From positions 124,001-188,000 of the forward strand of contig NZ_CP192260.1 of assembly GCF_050574275.1 (NCBI RefSeq): a stretch of 64,000 bases of DNA. The letters are read 5' to 3'. Source of the stretch: Virgibacillus_F flavescens. Lineage in GTDB: Bacteria > Bacillota > Bacilli > Bacillales > Amphibacillaceae. The translations under genes were made by a program, and so were the position numbers. Numbering within the stretch: the first letter of the stretch is position 1; each line of letters starts with the position of its first letter. The notes under the pieces are model-generated. The model saw only the letters and a program-made list of their open reading frames with translations, did no database searches and was not told the origin of the DNA. Below, in pieces: positions 43,454 to 52,413 of the stretch.

Positions 43454-45145
43454 CTATTCAACTCTTACAACGCTAAAACCAAGCGCCTCTAATTGTTGTT
43501 CCTTTTCTTTGACGAGTGAAGGTACATTTATGAATAGATTCATCATTGTACGTGTGATAGCAACATAATAAACTCTATTATCTTCCTTTTTTATATCAGG
43601 ACTAGTGATAAAATCTAACTCCTTTTCATTAGTCAATACAAGAAAAACATCGTTATATTCTTCTCCTTTAACTTTATGAATTGTTTTATAACGACTTACA
43701 TCATCTATAATGTTAATCATATATGAGAATTCTTTAAACGTAGCACGTTCGTATATCTCCTTATATTTACCTCTTTGTACTTTTTGTTTCACACCATGCC
43801 TTCCGTAAATATATTGATTATAAAACTCCTTTAAAGATGCTTCATATATATCAGAGTAATTATCAAGCAACCATTTTAAATCTGAAATTGCTTCCCTTTC
43901 ATCATAGGCTTCTACTTTTCTGTAAGCTTTTTTTAACAATTTCAGTGCTTCTTTAACTTGCATTTGCACTCCGTATTCTAGTGCACTTATAATAAAATAA
44001 ATCATCCTACCTCTTTCATTATCCTCATAAAAGAGATCCAAATCTACTGCTTGTTTCTCTTTACTACTATCCATAGTTACATTTTTCGCGTCTTTATTTC
44101 TATAACTGATAACACACCAATCAGAGATATCTTTATTGTAAGATTCCATATATTGAGAATAGGCCATTAAGGAATTTCCTACTAATATTTTAAGTTTGCC
44201 GTTAGATTTGTTATCTGGATTATATTGTTCAAACTCTGTATCTGACCTTACATGATTGGCTAAGGCTATTATTTCATTTGAACTTCTTCGATTATCAGTA
44301 ATAGTGTATGTAACCATTTCTTCCAAAGTAAATTCACTAAAAAATTCGATACTAGCCCCTTGGAAAGAATATATAGATTGAGCTGGATCACCGATAACCC
44401 CTATTATGGTTTCCTTTTCTCCTAGCATCTTTAGTATCTCAGACTGTATAGGATTAGTATCTTGAAACTCATCTATAAAAATGTAAGGAAACTTAGCCCT
44501 AATGACTTCTCTAATTGATTTGTTTTCTTTCAATAATTGATATCCAAAATACAAAACGTCGTCATGACTCATAATGCCCTTTTGCCAGCAAAGTTCTTTA
44601 TACTGCAGACATGACTCTTCCTTTAAGAAATACTTACCTACTTTTTTGTGGTGCACTTTATAAAAACCTGGCTGTAGTTCTTTATTCTCGTTAAACATCC
44701 ATCTTACTTTATTGAGAGCTTTGCCCAATTCTTTTTCTTCTGTAAGGTACCCTTGCTTAGTTTTTGATTTAAACTCGGTAAGAAAAGTAAAACCATGTTT
44801 AGGTTCCTCATGACCATCCATCTTATCAAAAGGAAAATTCAAATCTTTTAGAACCCACAAATAAGGTTTAACGACATGTTTATATAAAAAACTGTGAATA
44901 GTACTAACTTCTATATTATTGCTACTATCATTGAGCCTTTCAATTATTGTATTAACCCCGCTGTTTGTATATGTAATGCAACCTATTTTTTTATTCTTGC
45001 CTAGTCTTTTTGAGTTTGAACGGACGCTAGAAAGATGGTTAATCAAAAAACGTGTTTTACCTGCTCCTGGACCTGCCACTAACTTAAAATGTTGTTCAAT
45101 ATTTATAAAATCCCCACTGGAATTCAGTCTTACTTTTTTAGCCAT
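43454..45145 (-). CDS. gajB: Gabija GajB-like UvrD/Rep helicase
   Basis: A 563-residue superfamily 1A helicase. Walker A AGPGAGKT is at 24-31, Walker B IFIDEFQDTNPIQ near 220, then GDPAQSIYSFQGA, DNRRSSNEIIALA, a motif V-like TIHKVKGEEYNDVFLV and motif VI YYVAITR. It overlaps the upstream OLD-nuclease gene by 16 bases, the arrangement of the two-gene Gabija defence system, in which GajB acts with the GajA nuclease. It is somewhat longer than the about 490 residues I recall for the studied GajB. A free-standing UvrD-like repair helicase is unlikely given the partner. Confidence 0.88.
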   Translation of the reverse strand: MAKKVRLNSSGDFINIEQHFKLVAGPGAGKTRFLINHLSSVRSNSKRLGKNKKIGCITYTNSGVNTIIERLNDSSNNIEVSTIHSFLYKHVVKPYLWVLKDLNFPFDKMDGHEEPKHGFTFLTEFKSKTKQGYLTEEKELGKALNKVRWMFNENKELQPGFYKVHHKKVGKYFLKEESCLQYKELCWQKGIMSHDDVLYFGYQLLKENKSIREVIRAKFPYIFIDEFQDTNPIQSEILKMLGEKETIIGVIGDPAQSIYSFQGASIEFFSEFTLEEMVTYTITDNRRSSNEIIALANHVRSDTEFEQYNPDNKSNGKLKILVGNSLMAYSQYMESYNKDISDWCVISYRNKDAKNVTMDSSKEKQAVDLDLFYEDNERGRMIYFIISALEYGVQMQVKEALKLLKKAYRKVEAYDEREAISDLKWLLDNYSDIYEASLKEFYNQYIYGRHGVKQKVQRGKYKEIYERATFKEFSYMINIIDDVSRYKTIHKVKGEEYNDVFLVLTNEKELDFITSPDIKKEDNRVYYVAITRTMMNLFINVPSLVKEKEQQLEALGFSVVRVE

Positions 45146-47187
45146 GTTATCGCCTTCTTAAGATATTCTGGACACTCTATATTAGAGTTTTGTTTCTCTA
45201 AATCCTCAGATATAGCTAGCGCTAACTCTTGAGCTGCTTCGCCTTTATTAATTGATTTTAGATATCTTCCTGCTATTAGATGTTTCTTGAACCCATCTTC
45301 GTTTTTATTTTTGATTTTTACAGTTTCTGCTTCCTCTTTATATTTGCTCTTCCTTATTATAGAAACTAAATCAGTGAAATCTTTTCCATCATTGTAATCT
45401 TCCATTAAACTAATAATTTCCTTTTTGTTAGACATAGAAGATACTACTATTGTCTCGTTTGTAAGGTTATGTAATGCAATATCATATTCTAACGTGCAAC
45501 TCTCATTTCTTTTTTGTGTTGAGATGTATATATTTTCAGATATTTGCTTACCCACTAAATCATTCGACGTATTCTTATAATCATAATCACTTTCATTAAG
45601 GTTAAGAAATAATGGTAAGCAAGATTCCCAATCATCGCCGTCTTTCCTCTTTCTTACAGGGTCCAAATCAGTTACACACACAACTTTTTTATTTATAGCG
45701 TAGTCACTTTTATTCGTGTCAAATAGTTTTAAAAAATGATCAAAATATCTTCCTCCGATATTTATTACAGATGTATGATTTTCAACTAAATCGCTATCAG
45801 GGTTTAAAGCTTTAGCAAATTCGGGCACAAGCAATTGTTCTGCTAAGCCTTCTACTAACATGACATTTTGTGCAAAGAAAATGTCTGCTTTAGTTACATC
45901 TAAGAATCGTTGAACATATTTTTTAGATTTTAAGTCTTCTATATCACTTTCATCAAATACCCTTCCTGGGTAAGCAACATTCATCTCTTTATTAATATCC
46001 TTATATAAAACTATTACGTCATCCAAATCAACTGCTGCAGTGATGTTAGGAGAATGAGAAGTTATAAATATTTGCCTTACTTCACTTTCTCTATTCTCCT
46101 TAAGGAATTTTAAAAATTTATATTGCATATTAGGGTGTAAATGAGCTTCTGGTTCTTCAATAGCTAGTATCGAGTAAACCTTTGAATTTGAACCTAAATA
46201 TTCGTCAGAAGTATCTTTTTGCATTTTTGCTAATAATAAAGAAATATATATCAGATTATTGTAACCCAATCCATTATTGACAGCTGGGAGAGTTATTCCT
46301 GTCTCATCTTGTACAATTAGCCTTAAAGCAGAATATAATTCTGTATCATTTATTGAACCATCAAATGCAGGTGTCATCTCACCAAATCCTGCCCCTGTAT
46401 TTTGCACATAGCGCAACATATGCCCTTTTCCTTCCTCCATCCTATCATGGAGAGACCTTATTAACTCATTTGCATTATCTGAGAACTGAATTTTCTTTTC
46501 TCTAATCTTTGAGAGTTTTTCTTTATCCTCAATAGAAGTATCACCTTTAATGTCATAATCTATGAAAAAGTCGATCACTTCTTTTAAAAGTGCGTTTCTA
46601 CCTGTGTACAAATCTCTTTCAACATCTCTAATTGCAGTTAAGAACTGAAAATCAAATTTATCGATTTCTTCAGGTTCAACTGCTGTTTTATTACTTGGGT
46701 GACCTACTAATAATCTACTCTTATATTTTCTCAAGAAATTATGTTCTATCTCATTCCAAAAATCATTAGGATTACTGGAATTTATTTCTTTTATAGCTTG
46801 ATAATAATTATCCCATTCTTTATCTGGTAGGTAGTACTCATAAGTGATTGTAGCTTCATAAGGACTCTCCAATCTTGTTAACCAAGAGGAAACAGTCACA
46901 AGGTCATCTGAATAGCTATCTTCATTTTGAGATTCTCTTAACACTGCTTGCAGTGTGATTGTAGGAGGCTTAGTATAAAGTTCATCTATGCTTATTCTTT
47001 TGTTAAAATCATCAACACTCAATTGTTTGTTCTTCTTTGAATTAAATAAAATTTCCAAAGCCCGAATTATAGTGGTCTTCCCTGCATTATTATGGCCAAT
47101 CATTACATTCAAACCATCATTAAATTCAAGAGTTATACTACTTCTAAAAGAACGGAAATTCTCAACAGTTAAACTTTGTATGTACAT
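45130..47187 (-). CDS. gajA: Gabija GajA-like OLD-family ATPase/TOPRIM nuclease
   Basis: A 685-residue class 2 OLD nuclease. The ABC-type ATPase has Walker A GHNNAGKT (31-38) and a Walker B with LAIEEPEAHLHP near 342, split by a long insertion. The TOPRIM nuclease follows, with LVEGLAEQLLVPEF near 443 and VVCVTDLD near 500. In Gabija, GajA cuts phage DNA when nucleotide levels fall. The ATG at 47187 (AGAGGGG upstream) is chosen over the longer frame to 47241. The protein is about 100 residues longer than the GajA I know, mainly toward the C-terminus. Confidence 0.9.
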   Translation of the reverse strand: MYIQSLTVENFRSFRSSITLEFNDGLNVMIGHNNAGKTTIIRALEILFNSKKNKQLSVDDFNKRISIDELYTKPPTITLQAVLRESQNEDSYSDDLVTVSSWLTRLESPYEATITYEYYLPDKEWDNYYQAIKEINSSNPNDFWNEIEHNFLRKYKSRLLVGHPSNKTAVEPEEIDKFDFQFLTAIRDVERDLYTGRNALLKEVIDFFIDYDIKGDTSIEDKEKLSKIREKKIQFSDNANELIRSLHDRMEEGKGHMLRYVQNTGAGFGEMTPAFDGSINDTELYSALRLIVQDETGITLPAVNNGLGYNNLIYISLLLAKMQKDTSDEYLGSNSKVYSILAIEEPEAHLHPNMQYKFLKFLKENRESEVRQIFITSHSPNITAAVDLDDVIVLYKDINKEMNVAYPGRVFDESDIEDLKSKKYVQRFLDVTKADIFFAQNVMLVEGLAEQLLVPEFAKALNPDSDLVENHTSVINIGGRYFDHFLKLFDTNKSDYAINKKVVCVTDLDPVRKRKDGDDWESCLPLFLNLNESDYDYKNTSNDLVGKQISENIYISTQKRNESCTLEYDIALHNLTNETIVVSSMSNKKEIISLMEDYNDGKDFTDLVSIIRKSKYKEEAETVKIKNKNEDGFKKHLIAGRYLKSINKGEAAQELALAISEDLEKQNSNIECPEYLKKAITWLKK

Positions 47188-47486
47188 AAAAACCCCTCTA
47201 ATAAACAATTTTATTTGAAAATGTTGCCGATAGCTTAACACTACTTACTTCGTTAAGAATAACCCTAAATCAAAATGATAGATATTGGTTCACAATCTAA
47301 TATCCTTCATAAATTTTCTTCCTCCACCAATTATTACAGTATTTGTAATGTTATGCAATTATAACTTTTATGACTGATAAGAGGTATTTTAGCTATCGCT
47401 ATAAAATAATTTACATTGACAATATGATATCTATTATCTCGTATCTCAAATTCAAGACTTCCACAATTTGGCCCGTTTGCTACAAA

Positions 47487-47680
47487 GTCTACTACGTAAT
47501 AAAGAGTTTCTCCATAATCTGACCAAATTACAAAACTGCTCTTATTGAAAATCAATTAAATTTTTACAATTAAATTTTTGATTTCTTAATTTTTATTATC
47601 CAGAAAGTATGAAGTGGTAACGGTCTGTCATTCAGTGGTAAAACTATGTCACGGATGGTACATTTCATTGGCTGTAATCA
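47487..47680. repeat. Decayed direct repeat, left copy
   Basis: Shares GTCTACTACGTAAT, TTATTGAA and, best, the 48 bases CAGTGGTAAA...GGCTGTAATCA (47633-47680) with 51015-51169. The right copy still reads as a fragment of protein (DLIEELPKNIVIYFL, then VVNTMSEVVHFNGCN); this copy is more decayed. The two flank the 47.9-50.9 kb genes. Confidence 0.6.
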
Positions 47681-47897
47681 AAGATTTTCTTCTAACCATC
47701 CATAGATGACACCAAGTAATGACATCTATTGAGCACCGTAAATATCACGTTTGTGTTTAATTAAATTATAATACTAAGAAAAACATCAAAAAAAGGTGCT
47801 ATGTACCTCTCATGAACAGCACTTGCCCATTTATGGTACATGACACCCTTTTTCTTTTTGTTTAATTTAAGTATGTATTTATAAGTATAAAATTCTA

Positions 47898-48650
47898 CTA
47901 TACATCTAAGATTTCATTCAATAAATAAAAACAAGGAGCTTCACTATCTAGGAGATTAACAAACTCTGTCGGTTCCCACTCTTTTCTTTCAACCATTCCT
48001 GACTTAATACCTACTTTAAAAGTAGCATGATTAGAAAAGAAAATATCAAGATGGTGTAGTGGATGTGAAATAGGATTCATCCGAAATGAATTATCATAAT
48101 CATATCTTAAATAGCCAGGTTCAAATAAGAATAATTTTCTAACCACATGCCAAACCATGTTATCAGTATCTAATTCCAAGCCTAGATCATTTATAGCAGA
48201 GAGAATTTGCTCATAAAATACTAGAGCTTCGTTGGACGTATCAATATTGTCATCAAACCAATTCTCATTTGCTAAGTTTGTTAATAAACTAATTAATTGA
48301 CCATCAATTTCGGTCTCGTTATGATTCCTAATAAGCCATTTTGTAAGCTTATCACGATCCTTCTGTTCTTCTATTATATAAGGAAATGTGAATGAAAACT
48401 TTTTGTAGATGTGATCATTTTTTTGCAAAGTGAAAATAATTCTACTCATCTTTCCTATTAAAATTTCACAATAGCCCAAATCATTTGCCTCAGGCTCTCC
48501 TTCAAACAAATGTCTGATATATCGTAACACGGGTGTGAAATGGCTATGATTGTAAAGATCGACTTTGGAAAAGAGTTCTAATAATTTCAGACAATAAGTG
48601 GTTTGAGTATTGCGGACAAAATGAGCCAACTGTGCGGAGTTTTGAGCCAC
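47898..48650 (-). CDS. Unknown protein whose N-terminus is IS-derived
   Basis: A 250-codon frame from a GTG at 48650. The first 13-14 residues (AQNSAQLAHFVRN) are encoded by the insertion-sequence-type tandem repeats at 48623-48701, not by the gene proper. From residue 15 on it reads as a normal soluble helical protein (LKLLELFSKVDLYNHSHFTPVLRYIRHLF; ALVFYEQILSAINDLGLEL; HPLHHLDIFFSNHATFKVG). It looks like the C-terminal part of a larger gene cut off by the repeat, though a new short protein is possible. No family is recognised. Confidence 0.55.
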   Translation of the reverse strand: MAQNSAQLAHFVRNTQTTYCLKLLELFSKVDLYNHSHFTPVLRYIRHLFEGEPEANDLGYCEILIGKMSRIIFTLQKNDHIYKKFSFTFPYIIEEQKDRDKLTKWLIRNHNETEIDGQLISLLTNLANENWFDDNIDTSNEALVFYEQILSAINDLGLELDTDNMVWHVVRKLFLFEPGYLRYDYDNSFRMNPISHPLHHLDIFFSNHATFKVGIKSGMVERKEWEPTEFVNLLDSEAPCFYLLNEILDV

Positions 48651-48701
48651 CGTTTGCGGCTAATAGAGCCAGTAAGTGCGGAAGAGAGAGCCACCGTTTG
48701 C
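48623..48701. repeat. Tandem terminal repeats of an insertion sequence
   Basis: Four units that begin GAGCCA start at 48623, 48644, 48666 and 48688, spaced 21, 22 and 22 bases; units two and four are GAGCCACCGTTTGC. Multiple short direct repeats at the ends are typical of IS21-type transposase binding sites. Inverted copies of the same unit lie at 51267-51296. No transposase gene remains between them. Confidence 0.75.
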
Positions 48702-48716
48702 TTTTAAAGGATAAAT

Positions 48717-48759
48717 AATAACGAGCCATTGGAATAGCACATTCCAACGGCTCGTTATT
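48717..48759. repeat. Long hairpin beside the IS-type repeats
   Basis: AATAACGAGCC and GGCTCGTTATT pair, with a second inner stem TTGGAA/TTCCAA. It may be a terminator left by the lost element. The stretch 48760-49340 holds no convincing gene. Confidence 0.6.
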
Positions 48760-49345
48760 GACGGACTTCTTCAAAATACAACTCCAGAATCTTACCCGAT
48801 TACAGCCACAAGAATGTACCATGTCTGCCAAGTTTTTTACTAGCTGTTGCCACAAAATTTTCCACTGCAACCAACACATTTTACCAACAAATATTCAGTA
48901 AAGTTTTTGAAGTGAAAAAGCCTATTCATCCTTATTTATACCGAAGAATAAGCTTATGGTGTTCCACAATAGCTCGTCTGTGGAATATCATTTTCTATTG
49001 AATAGTATTCTTGTACTATGCAGCAAGAAATACTGTTTTAAATAAAGTTCATCTTCAACTAAAATACTCCTTTAATTGAAGAAGGGCAATATCCAAATAT
49101 CAATTGCTGATATTCAGTTATTTCCCCTTTATCAAAAAGGTACAATTATTAAAATAATCATGTTAATTCAAAGGAATTTGGTATGTTTTTCTCGCTACTT
49201 TAACTTTTTCAAGCAATCCTAGAGAAATAAGTTTTGGTACTACAGCAAAAAAGAAAACTTTTGATAACCTTCATACCAACCTGGTTTTGAATACCTATGG
49301 CACAATTATCATCATAAAGTAAAGAAATACCACAAAAAAAATTAG

Positions 49346-49522
49346 GGAATATATTACAACTTAAGACTCTATGTAGATGGAGAAATGACCGTAAATCAAA
49401 ATTGTGAAATAACAAGCGTTTCAAGACCTGCATTGTATAGAAAATTAAAGAGGTGGAGATGGCAGCGGAAAACCATTAAAAATTTAGACAAAGAAAAGAA
49501 ACGTTGCCAGTTCCTATCCTAA
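49346..49522 (+). pseudogene. C-terminal remnant of a serine recombinase
   Basis: The frame reads NLRLYVDGEMTVNQNCEITSVSRPALYRKLKRW, the helix-turn-helix that ends resolvase/invertase proteins (compare the usual YTVNEICEITGVSRATLYRKL). A TAG cuts the frame upstream and the catalytic domain is missing. It differs from the resolvase at 42.6 kb, so it comes from another element. Confidence 0.7.
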
Positions 49523-49567
49523 TGAGAGAATGGATCAACAAGATTGCTTGAGGTGAAGTGAAGAAAA

Positions 49568-49593
49568 GAACCCATCGACAATTCGACGGGTTC
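49568..49593 (-). terminator. Terminator of the TIR operon
   Basis: On the minus strand GAACCCGTCGA pairs with TCGATGGGTTC and runs into TTTTCTT, 30 bases after the membrane-protein stop. Confidence 0.85.
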
Positions 49594-49623
49594 TCTTATA
49601 GGAACGATTGAGCCTGAACCAGC

Positions 49624-50025
49624 TTACTTGAAATACCAAATGGCAGCGGCCACAACGGATAGGGTCGGCAGGTAAAAAATCAATAATGTGTTCGAACAAA
49701 TGGCCTCCGCCAGAGTACCAGCCTTTGTTTTATACGGGTCAGTATTCAAAGAAAAATCAATCACATCGTTATCGAGGGTGGTCACACACTCGTACAATTT
49801 GACATATAACCGTCCCTGGTGGATAAAATAGCCGTCCAATACCCAAAAGAATAGGGATGGGATCAATGCAAGGAACATAAACTTCGAATCCATTTGTTCA
49901 ATGTTCGCAAAAGCTAATAAACCTACCACTAGCGTCACGGTCCATCCTTTCAATAGGAAAGAATTTGATGCCATGCGGGATATTACATTCTGAATCATTT
50001 CAAGATGCCTCATTTTTTCTTCCAT
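49624..50025 (-). CDS. Small membrane protein paired with a TIR protein
   Basis: A 133-residue protein with three hydrophobic segments: about 27-44 (GWTVTLVVGLLAFANI), 48-66 (FMFLALIPSLFFWVLDGYF) and 111-132 (TLLIFYLPTLSVVAAAIWYF). The loop between contains LYVKLYECVTTLDNDVIDFSLNTDPYK. AGGAGGTGAATGTAA precedes the ATG, 22 bases after the TIR stop, so the pair is one operon with its own terminator. It recalls small membrane effectors encoded beside TIR or cyclase genes in defence loci. An effector role is inference; the family is not named. Confidence 0.8.
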   Translation of the reverse strand: MEEKMRHLEMIQNVISRMASNSFLLKGWTVTLVVGLLAFANIEQMDSKFMFLALIPSLFFWVLDGYFIHQGRLYVKLYECVTTLDNDVIDFSLNTDPYKTKAGTLAEAICSNTLLIFYLPTLSVVAAAIWYFK

Positions 50026-50047
50026 TTACATTCACCTCCTGTGATGG

Positions 50048-50854
50048 TTATCCCTGTAATACAGTCTGGAATTCTATCAATTTCTTAGACCTGTAAAGGA
50101 GATCAAGTGGGTGGGGTTGCGCTCCGACAACGTGTTCATCCTTGAATAGATGACGCCATACTTTAAGATCCTCCGTAGAGAGCGATGTCAGATGATCGAG
50201 GTCTACGTTATAAACGATGTCCAGCTTCTTTTGCGCTGCTTCAAACTTCCAAGACTTCTCGATAACCTCATGTCGCACTGGCGTCTTCTTTCGTAACACT
50301 AGGGATGACGCAATTTCACTGTATATCCACGGTGATTTCGTTTTTTTCTCGACGGCATCACGGGTCGTGATGGAGTTTGGAGTATTGACGAAGATGAGGC
50401 ACTCGGTTTTATCCATCATTTTGGTTAAAGCAGATGACAGCATCATATGCACATGGCTGGTGGAATAATTCCTGAGATTGTAGTTGTACGTAGCCCCTGT
50501 GTCTGTTTTATTTTTGCAGAATTCGTCATCGATCTTTTTCAGGAGATCATCTGCATACCCCCACACACAGGAGTCGATAAACGCTTTCAATCCGAATTCC
50601 TCTTTCAACATGGCCGCAAATGCCATGGTAATTTTTTTGTCCCCATGGGAGTGAGAAAGAAAGATGTCCGCATCTACATCAGGAAACCAATCATTCTGCA
50701 GAGCCGACCCATCGAGGCTCCCGTCATCCAATACGAAACGATCCAGTTTCCGTTGGATGTAATTCTTCTGTTTGTTAAAATCAGCTTCCCCCGACCCTTT
50801 ATAGCTCGAAAGAAAAGTATTATCCAACCCCTTCAAGTTAAATCCGGCAAACAT
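50048..50854 (-). CDS. TIR domain protein, possible NAD-cleaving defence sensor
   Basis: A 268-residue protein. A 60-residue N-terminal part is followed by a TIR-like domain at about 60-200: DADIFLSHSHGDK (strand A and BB loop), GLKAFIDSCVWGYADDLL, ECLIFVNTPNSI, and SPWIYSEIASS with Glu180 in the place of the TIR catalytic glutamate. Bacterial TIR domains cut NAD or make cyclic ADP-ribose signals. ACAAAAGGAGGATTCACT precedes the ATG. Codon use is clearly more GC-rich than in neighbours (31 of 60 bases at 50101-50160), pointing to separate acquisition. It is not a standard Thoeris ThsB with ThsA next to it. Confidence 0.85.
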   Translation of the reverse strand: MFAGFNLKGLDNTFLSSYKGSGEADFNKQKNYIQRKLDRFVLDDGSLDGSALQNDWFPDVDADIFLSHSHGDKKITMAFAAMLKEEFGLKAFIDSCVWGYADDLLKKIDDEFCKNKTDTGATYNYNLRNYSTSHVHMMLSSALTKMMDKTECLIFVNTPNSITTRDAVEKKTKSPWIYSEIASSLVLRKKTPVRHEVIEKSWKFEAAQKKLDIVYNVDLDHLTSLSTEDLKVWRHLFKDEHVVGAQPHPLDLLYRSKKLIEFQTVLQG

Positions 50855-51014
50855 AGTGAATCCTCCTTTTGTAACCCATTAAGGCCTGTATCTAAAACGT
50901 ACCCTTTTATTGCCCACGGTGTCAATATCAATAATTCATATATAGTTTATTTTGATTTTTCTTTCATTTCATGTTTTTTCCGATATTCCACAGATAACTT
51001 ACTGCGCAGTAATT

Positions 51015-51169
51015 GTCTACTACGTAATGTAAGAGTTAAATCTAACAAGGTTGCGAAAGACTGATCTTATTGAAGAGTTACCAAAAAATATAGTTATATA
51101 TTTTTTATCACCAAAGATTGCAGTGGTAAATACTATGTCAGAGGTAGTACATTTCAATGGCTGTAATCA
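51015..51169. repeat. Decayed direct repeat, right copy
   Basis: Diverged second copy of 47487-47680 in the same orientation. The plus frame from 51051 (RKTDLIEELPKNIVIYFL, AVVNTMSEVVHFNGCN) looks like a fragment of a lost gene. Confidence 0.6.
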
Positions 51170-51266
51170 TCTTACTTCAATTAATCACAAAAAAACCTGT
51201 TGTATAATAATGTCATGCTCGCATGCATGCAACTTTTATTATACCAGAGGTCGTCTTATTTTTATT

Positions 51267-51296
51267 GTTGGCTCTCCAGTCCGCAAACGGCGGCTC
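51267..51296. repeat. Inverted copy of the IS-type terminal repeat
   Basis: On the minus strand GAGCCGCCGTTTGCGGACTGGA is followed by GAGCCAAC, the same 22-base unit as at 48623-48701 in opposite orientation. The two sets bracket about 2.6 kb that includes the TIR operon. The rest of 51297-51606 is empty. Confidence 0.7.
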
Positions 51297-51606
51297 TATT
51301 CATCCGCAATAATCATATCCATAAATCAACCATGAATTAAGAACCTAGTTTTGGGACAAGTAAATGGGACACTACAAAATCAATAGAATTAATAAACAGA
51401 AAACATATAATTATTTCCTTTCAGTAGTAGATTAATTAGAGAACTTAACTATAGATATTAATAGCCACTCCATGCGACTTACACTCTTTCAAACAAAATC
51501 TGTGTTATTGCTGTACCGTTTTCCAATAATAATTTTAAACAGTGTCATACATGAATAATAGTATAGAAAGTTTGTTGTAGAATGCAGTACACTTAACCTT
51601 ATTAGA

Positions 51607-51990
51607 TTATCCAAATGTCCATTTCGCCACTTTTGTTGTCATTACTCCACTTTTTGTTGTAGCAAAAGTTATTTCTTCAATTTCTATATCTCTTTCAAAT
51701 TGCCATTCATAAAAACCATCACTCTCTTCTCCTTGATAAATGTATCCTTTTCGATTAAAGTGGTGACCAAACCCTAGTCGATTTACCTCGTTTTCATATT
51801 TTGAATCTTTTAACTTAAACTGTAATTGTCCAGGATTCTCAAATGGATCCTCTCCTTTATTTCGTACGTATAAATATACTCTAAATGCCCCATCTAAATA
51901 TTTCACCTCTTTTATTCGAACATCAATTTGATTGTCTGAAAAAAGTTCGCCTGCTTTTAAAGTAGGTATCTGTCTTACCTCTTTATCCAT
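51607..51990 (-). CDS. Unknown beta-rich protein
   Basis: A 127-residue soluble protein with alternating strands (IDVRIKEVKYLDGAFRVYLYVRN; YEWQFERDIEIEEITFATT), like a small immunoglobulin- or DUF4352-type sandwich without a signal peptide. AAGGAGGAGAAAAAT lies before the ATG. No family is recognised. The 51991-52413 spacer upstream is A+T-rich, has a run of eight C at about 52182, and holds no gene. Confidence 0.7.
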   Translation of the reverse strand: MDKEVRQIPTLKAGELFSDNQIDVRIKEVKYLDGAFRVYLYVRNKGEDPFENPGQLQFKLKDSKYENEVNRLGFGHHFNRKGYIYQGEESDGFYEWQFERDIEIEEITFATTKSGVMTTKVAKWTFG

Positions 51991-52413
51991 ATTTTTCTCC
52001 TCCTTGTTAATTTCATTTCAACTCTTCCTAGCTTTTAATTAAACTATTACCCTAACTTTCTTATATTTGATGATGGTTATCTATCCGTTAATTGTATTCG
52101 CTCTTACCCTTAATTAACGGTAACTTCTACACCTTTCAACAAAAACATTATTCAACTTCTAACACGGTTATAGGCTATTCTCCCCCCCCTTGAGTAATAC
52201 CAAGTCTAATAAATTACATTAATATCTATTTTATTCTAATTCGACAATATACAAGATATCCCTTCAAAATAATTAGAAAAATTAAATTAATATCAATTCT
52301 AACCCTTATAATAATTATTTTTTAAATATTATAAAATTTATACTTGATAACAAAAGTGAAATAAATTATACTAAATATATGTACTTGGGTTAGTTTTAAG
52401 GAGGTGAAAATAT

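Noticed and set aside
47334..47555. 73-codon minus-strand frame upstream of gajA
   Set aside because: No ribosome site and it overlaps the decayed direct repeat; it does not look like a natural protein.
48623..48701. CRISPR array
   Set aside because: The units are 21-22 bases and contiguous, without spacers, and diverge between copies; they fit transposon ends.
48544..48879. 111-codon minus-strand frame
   Set aside because: It is made of the IS-type tandem repeats and the hairpin; the sequence repeats explain the open frame and no protein family fits.
50447..51064. 205-codon plus-strand frame opposite the TIR gene
   Set aside because: It is antisense to a well-supported gene, has no ribosome site, and its composition follows the complementary strand.
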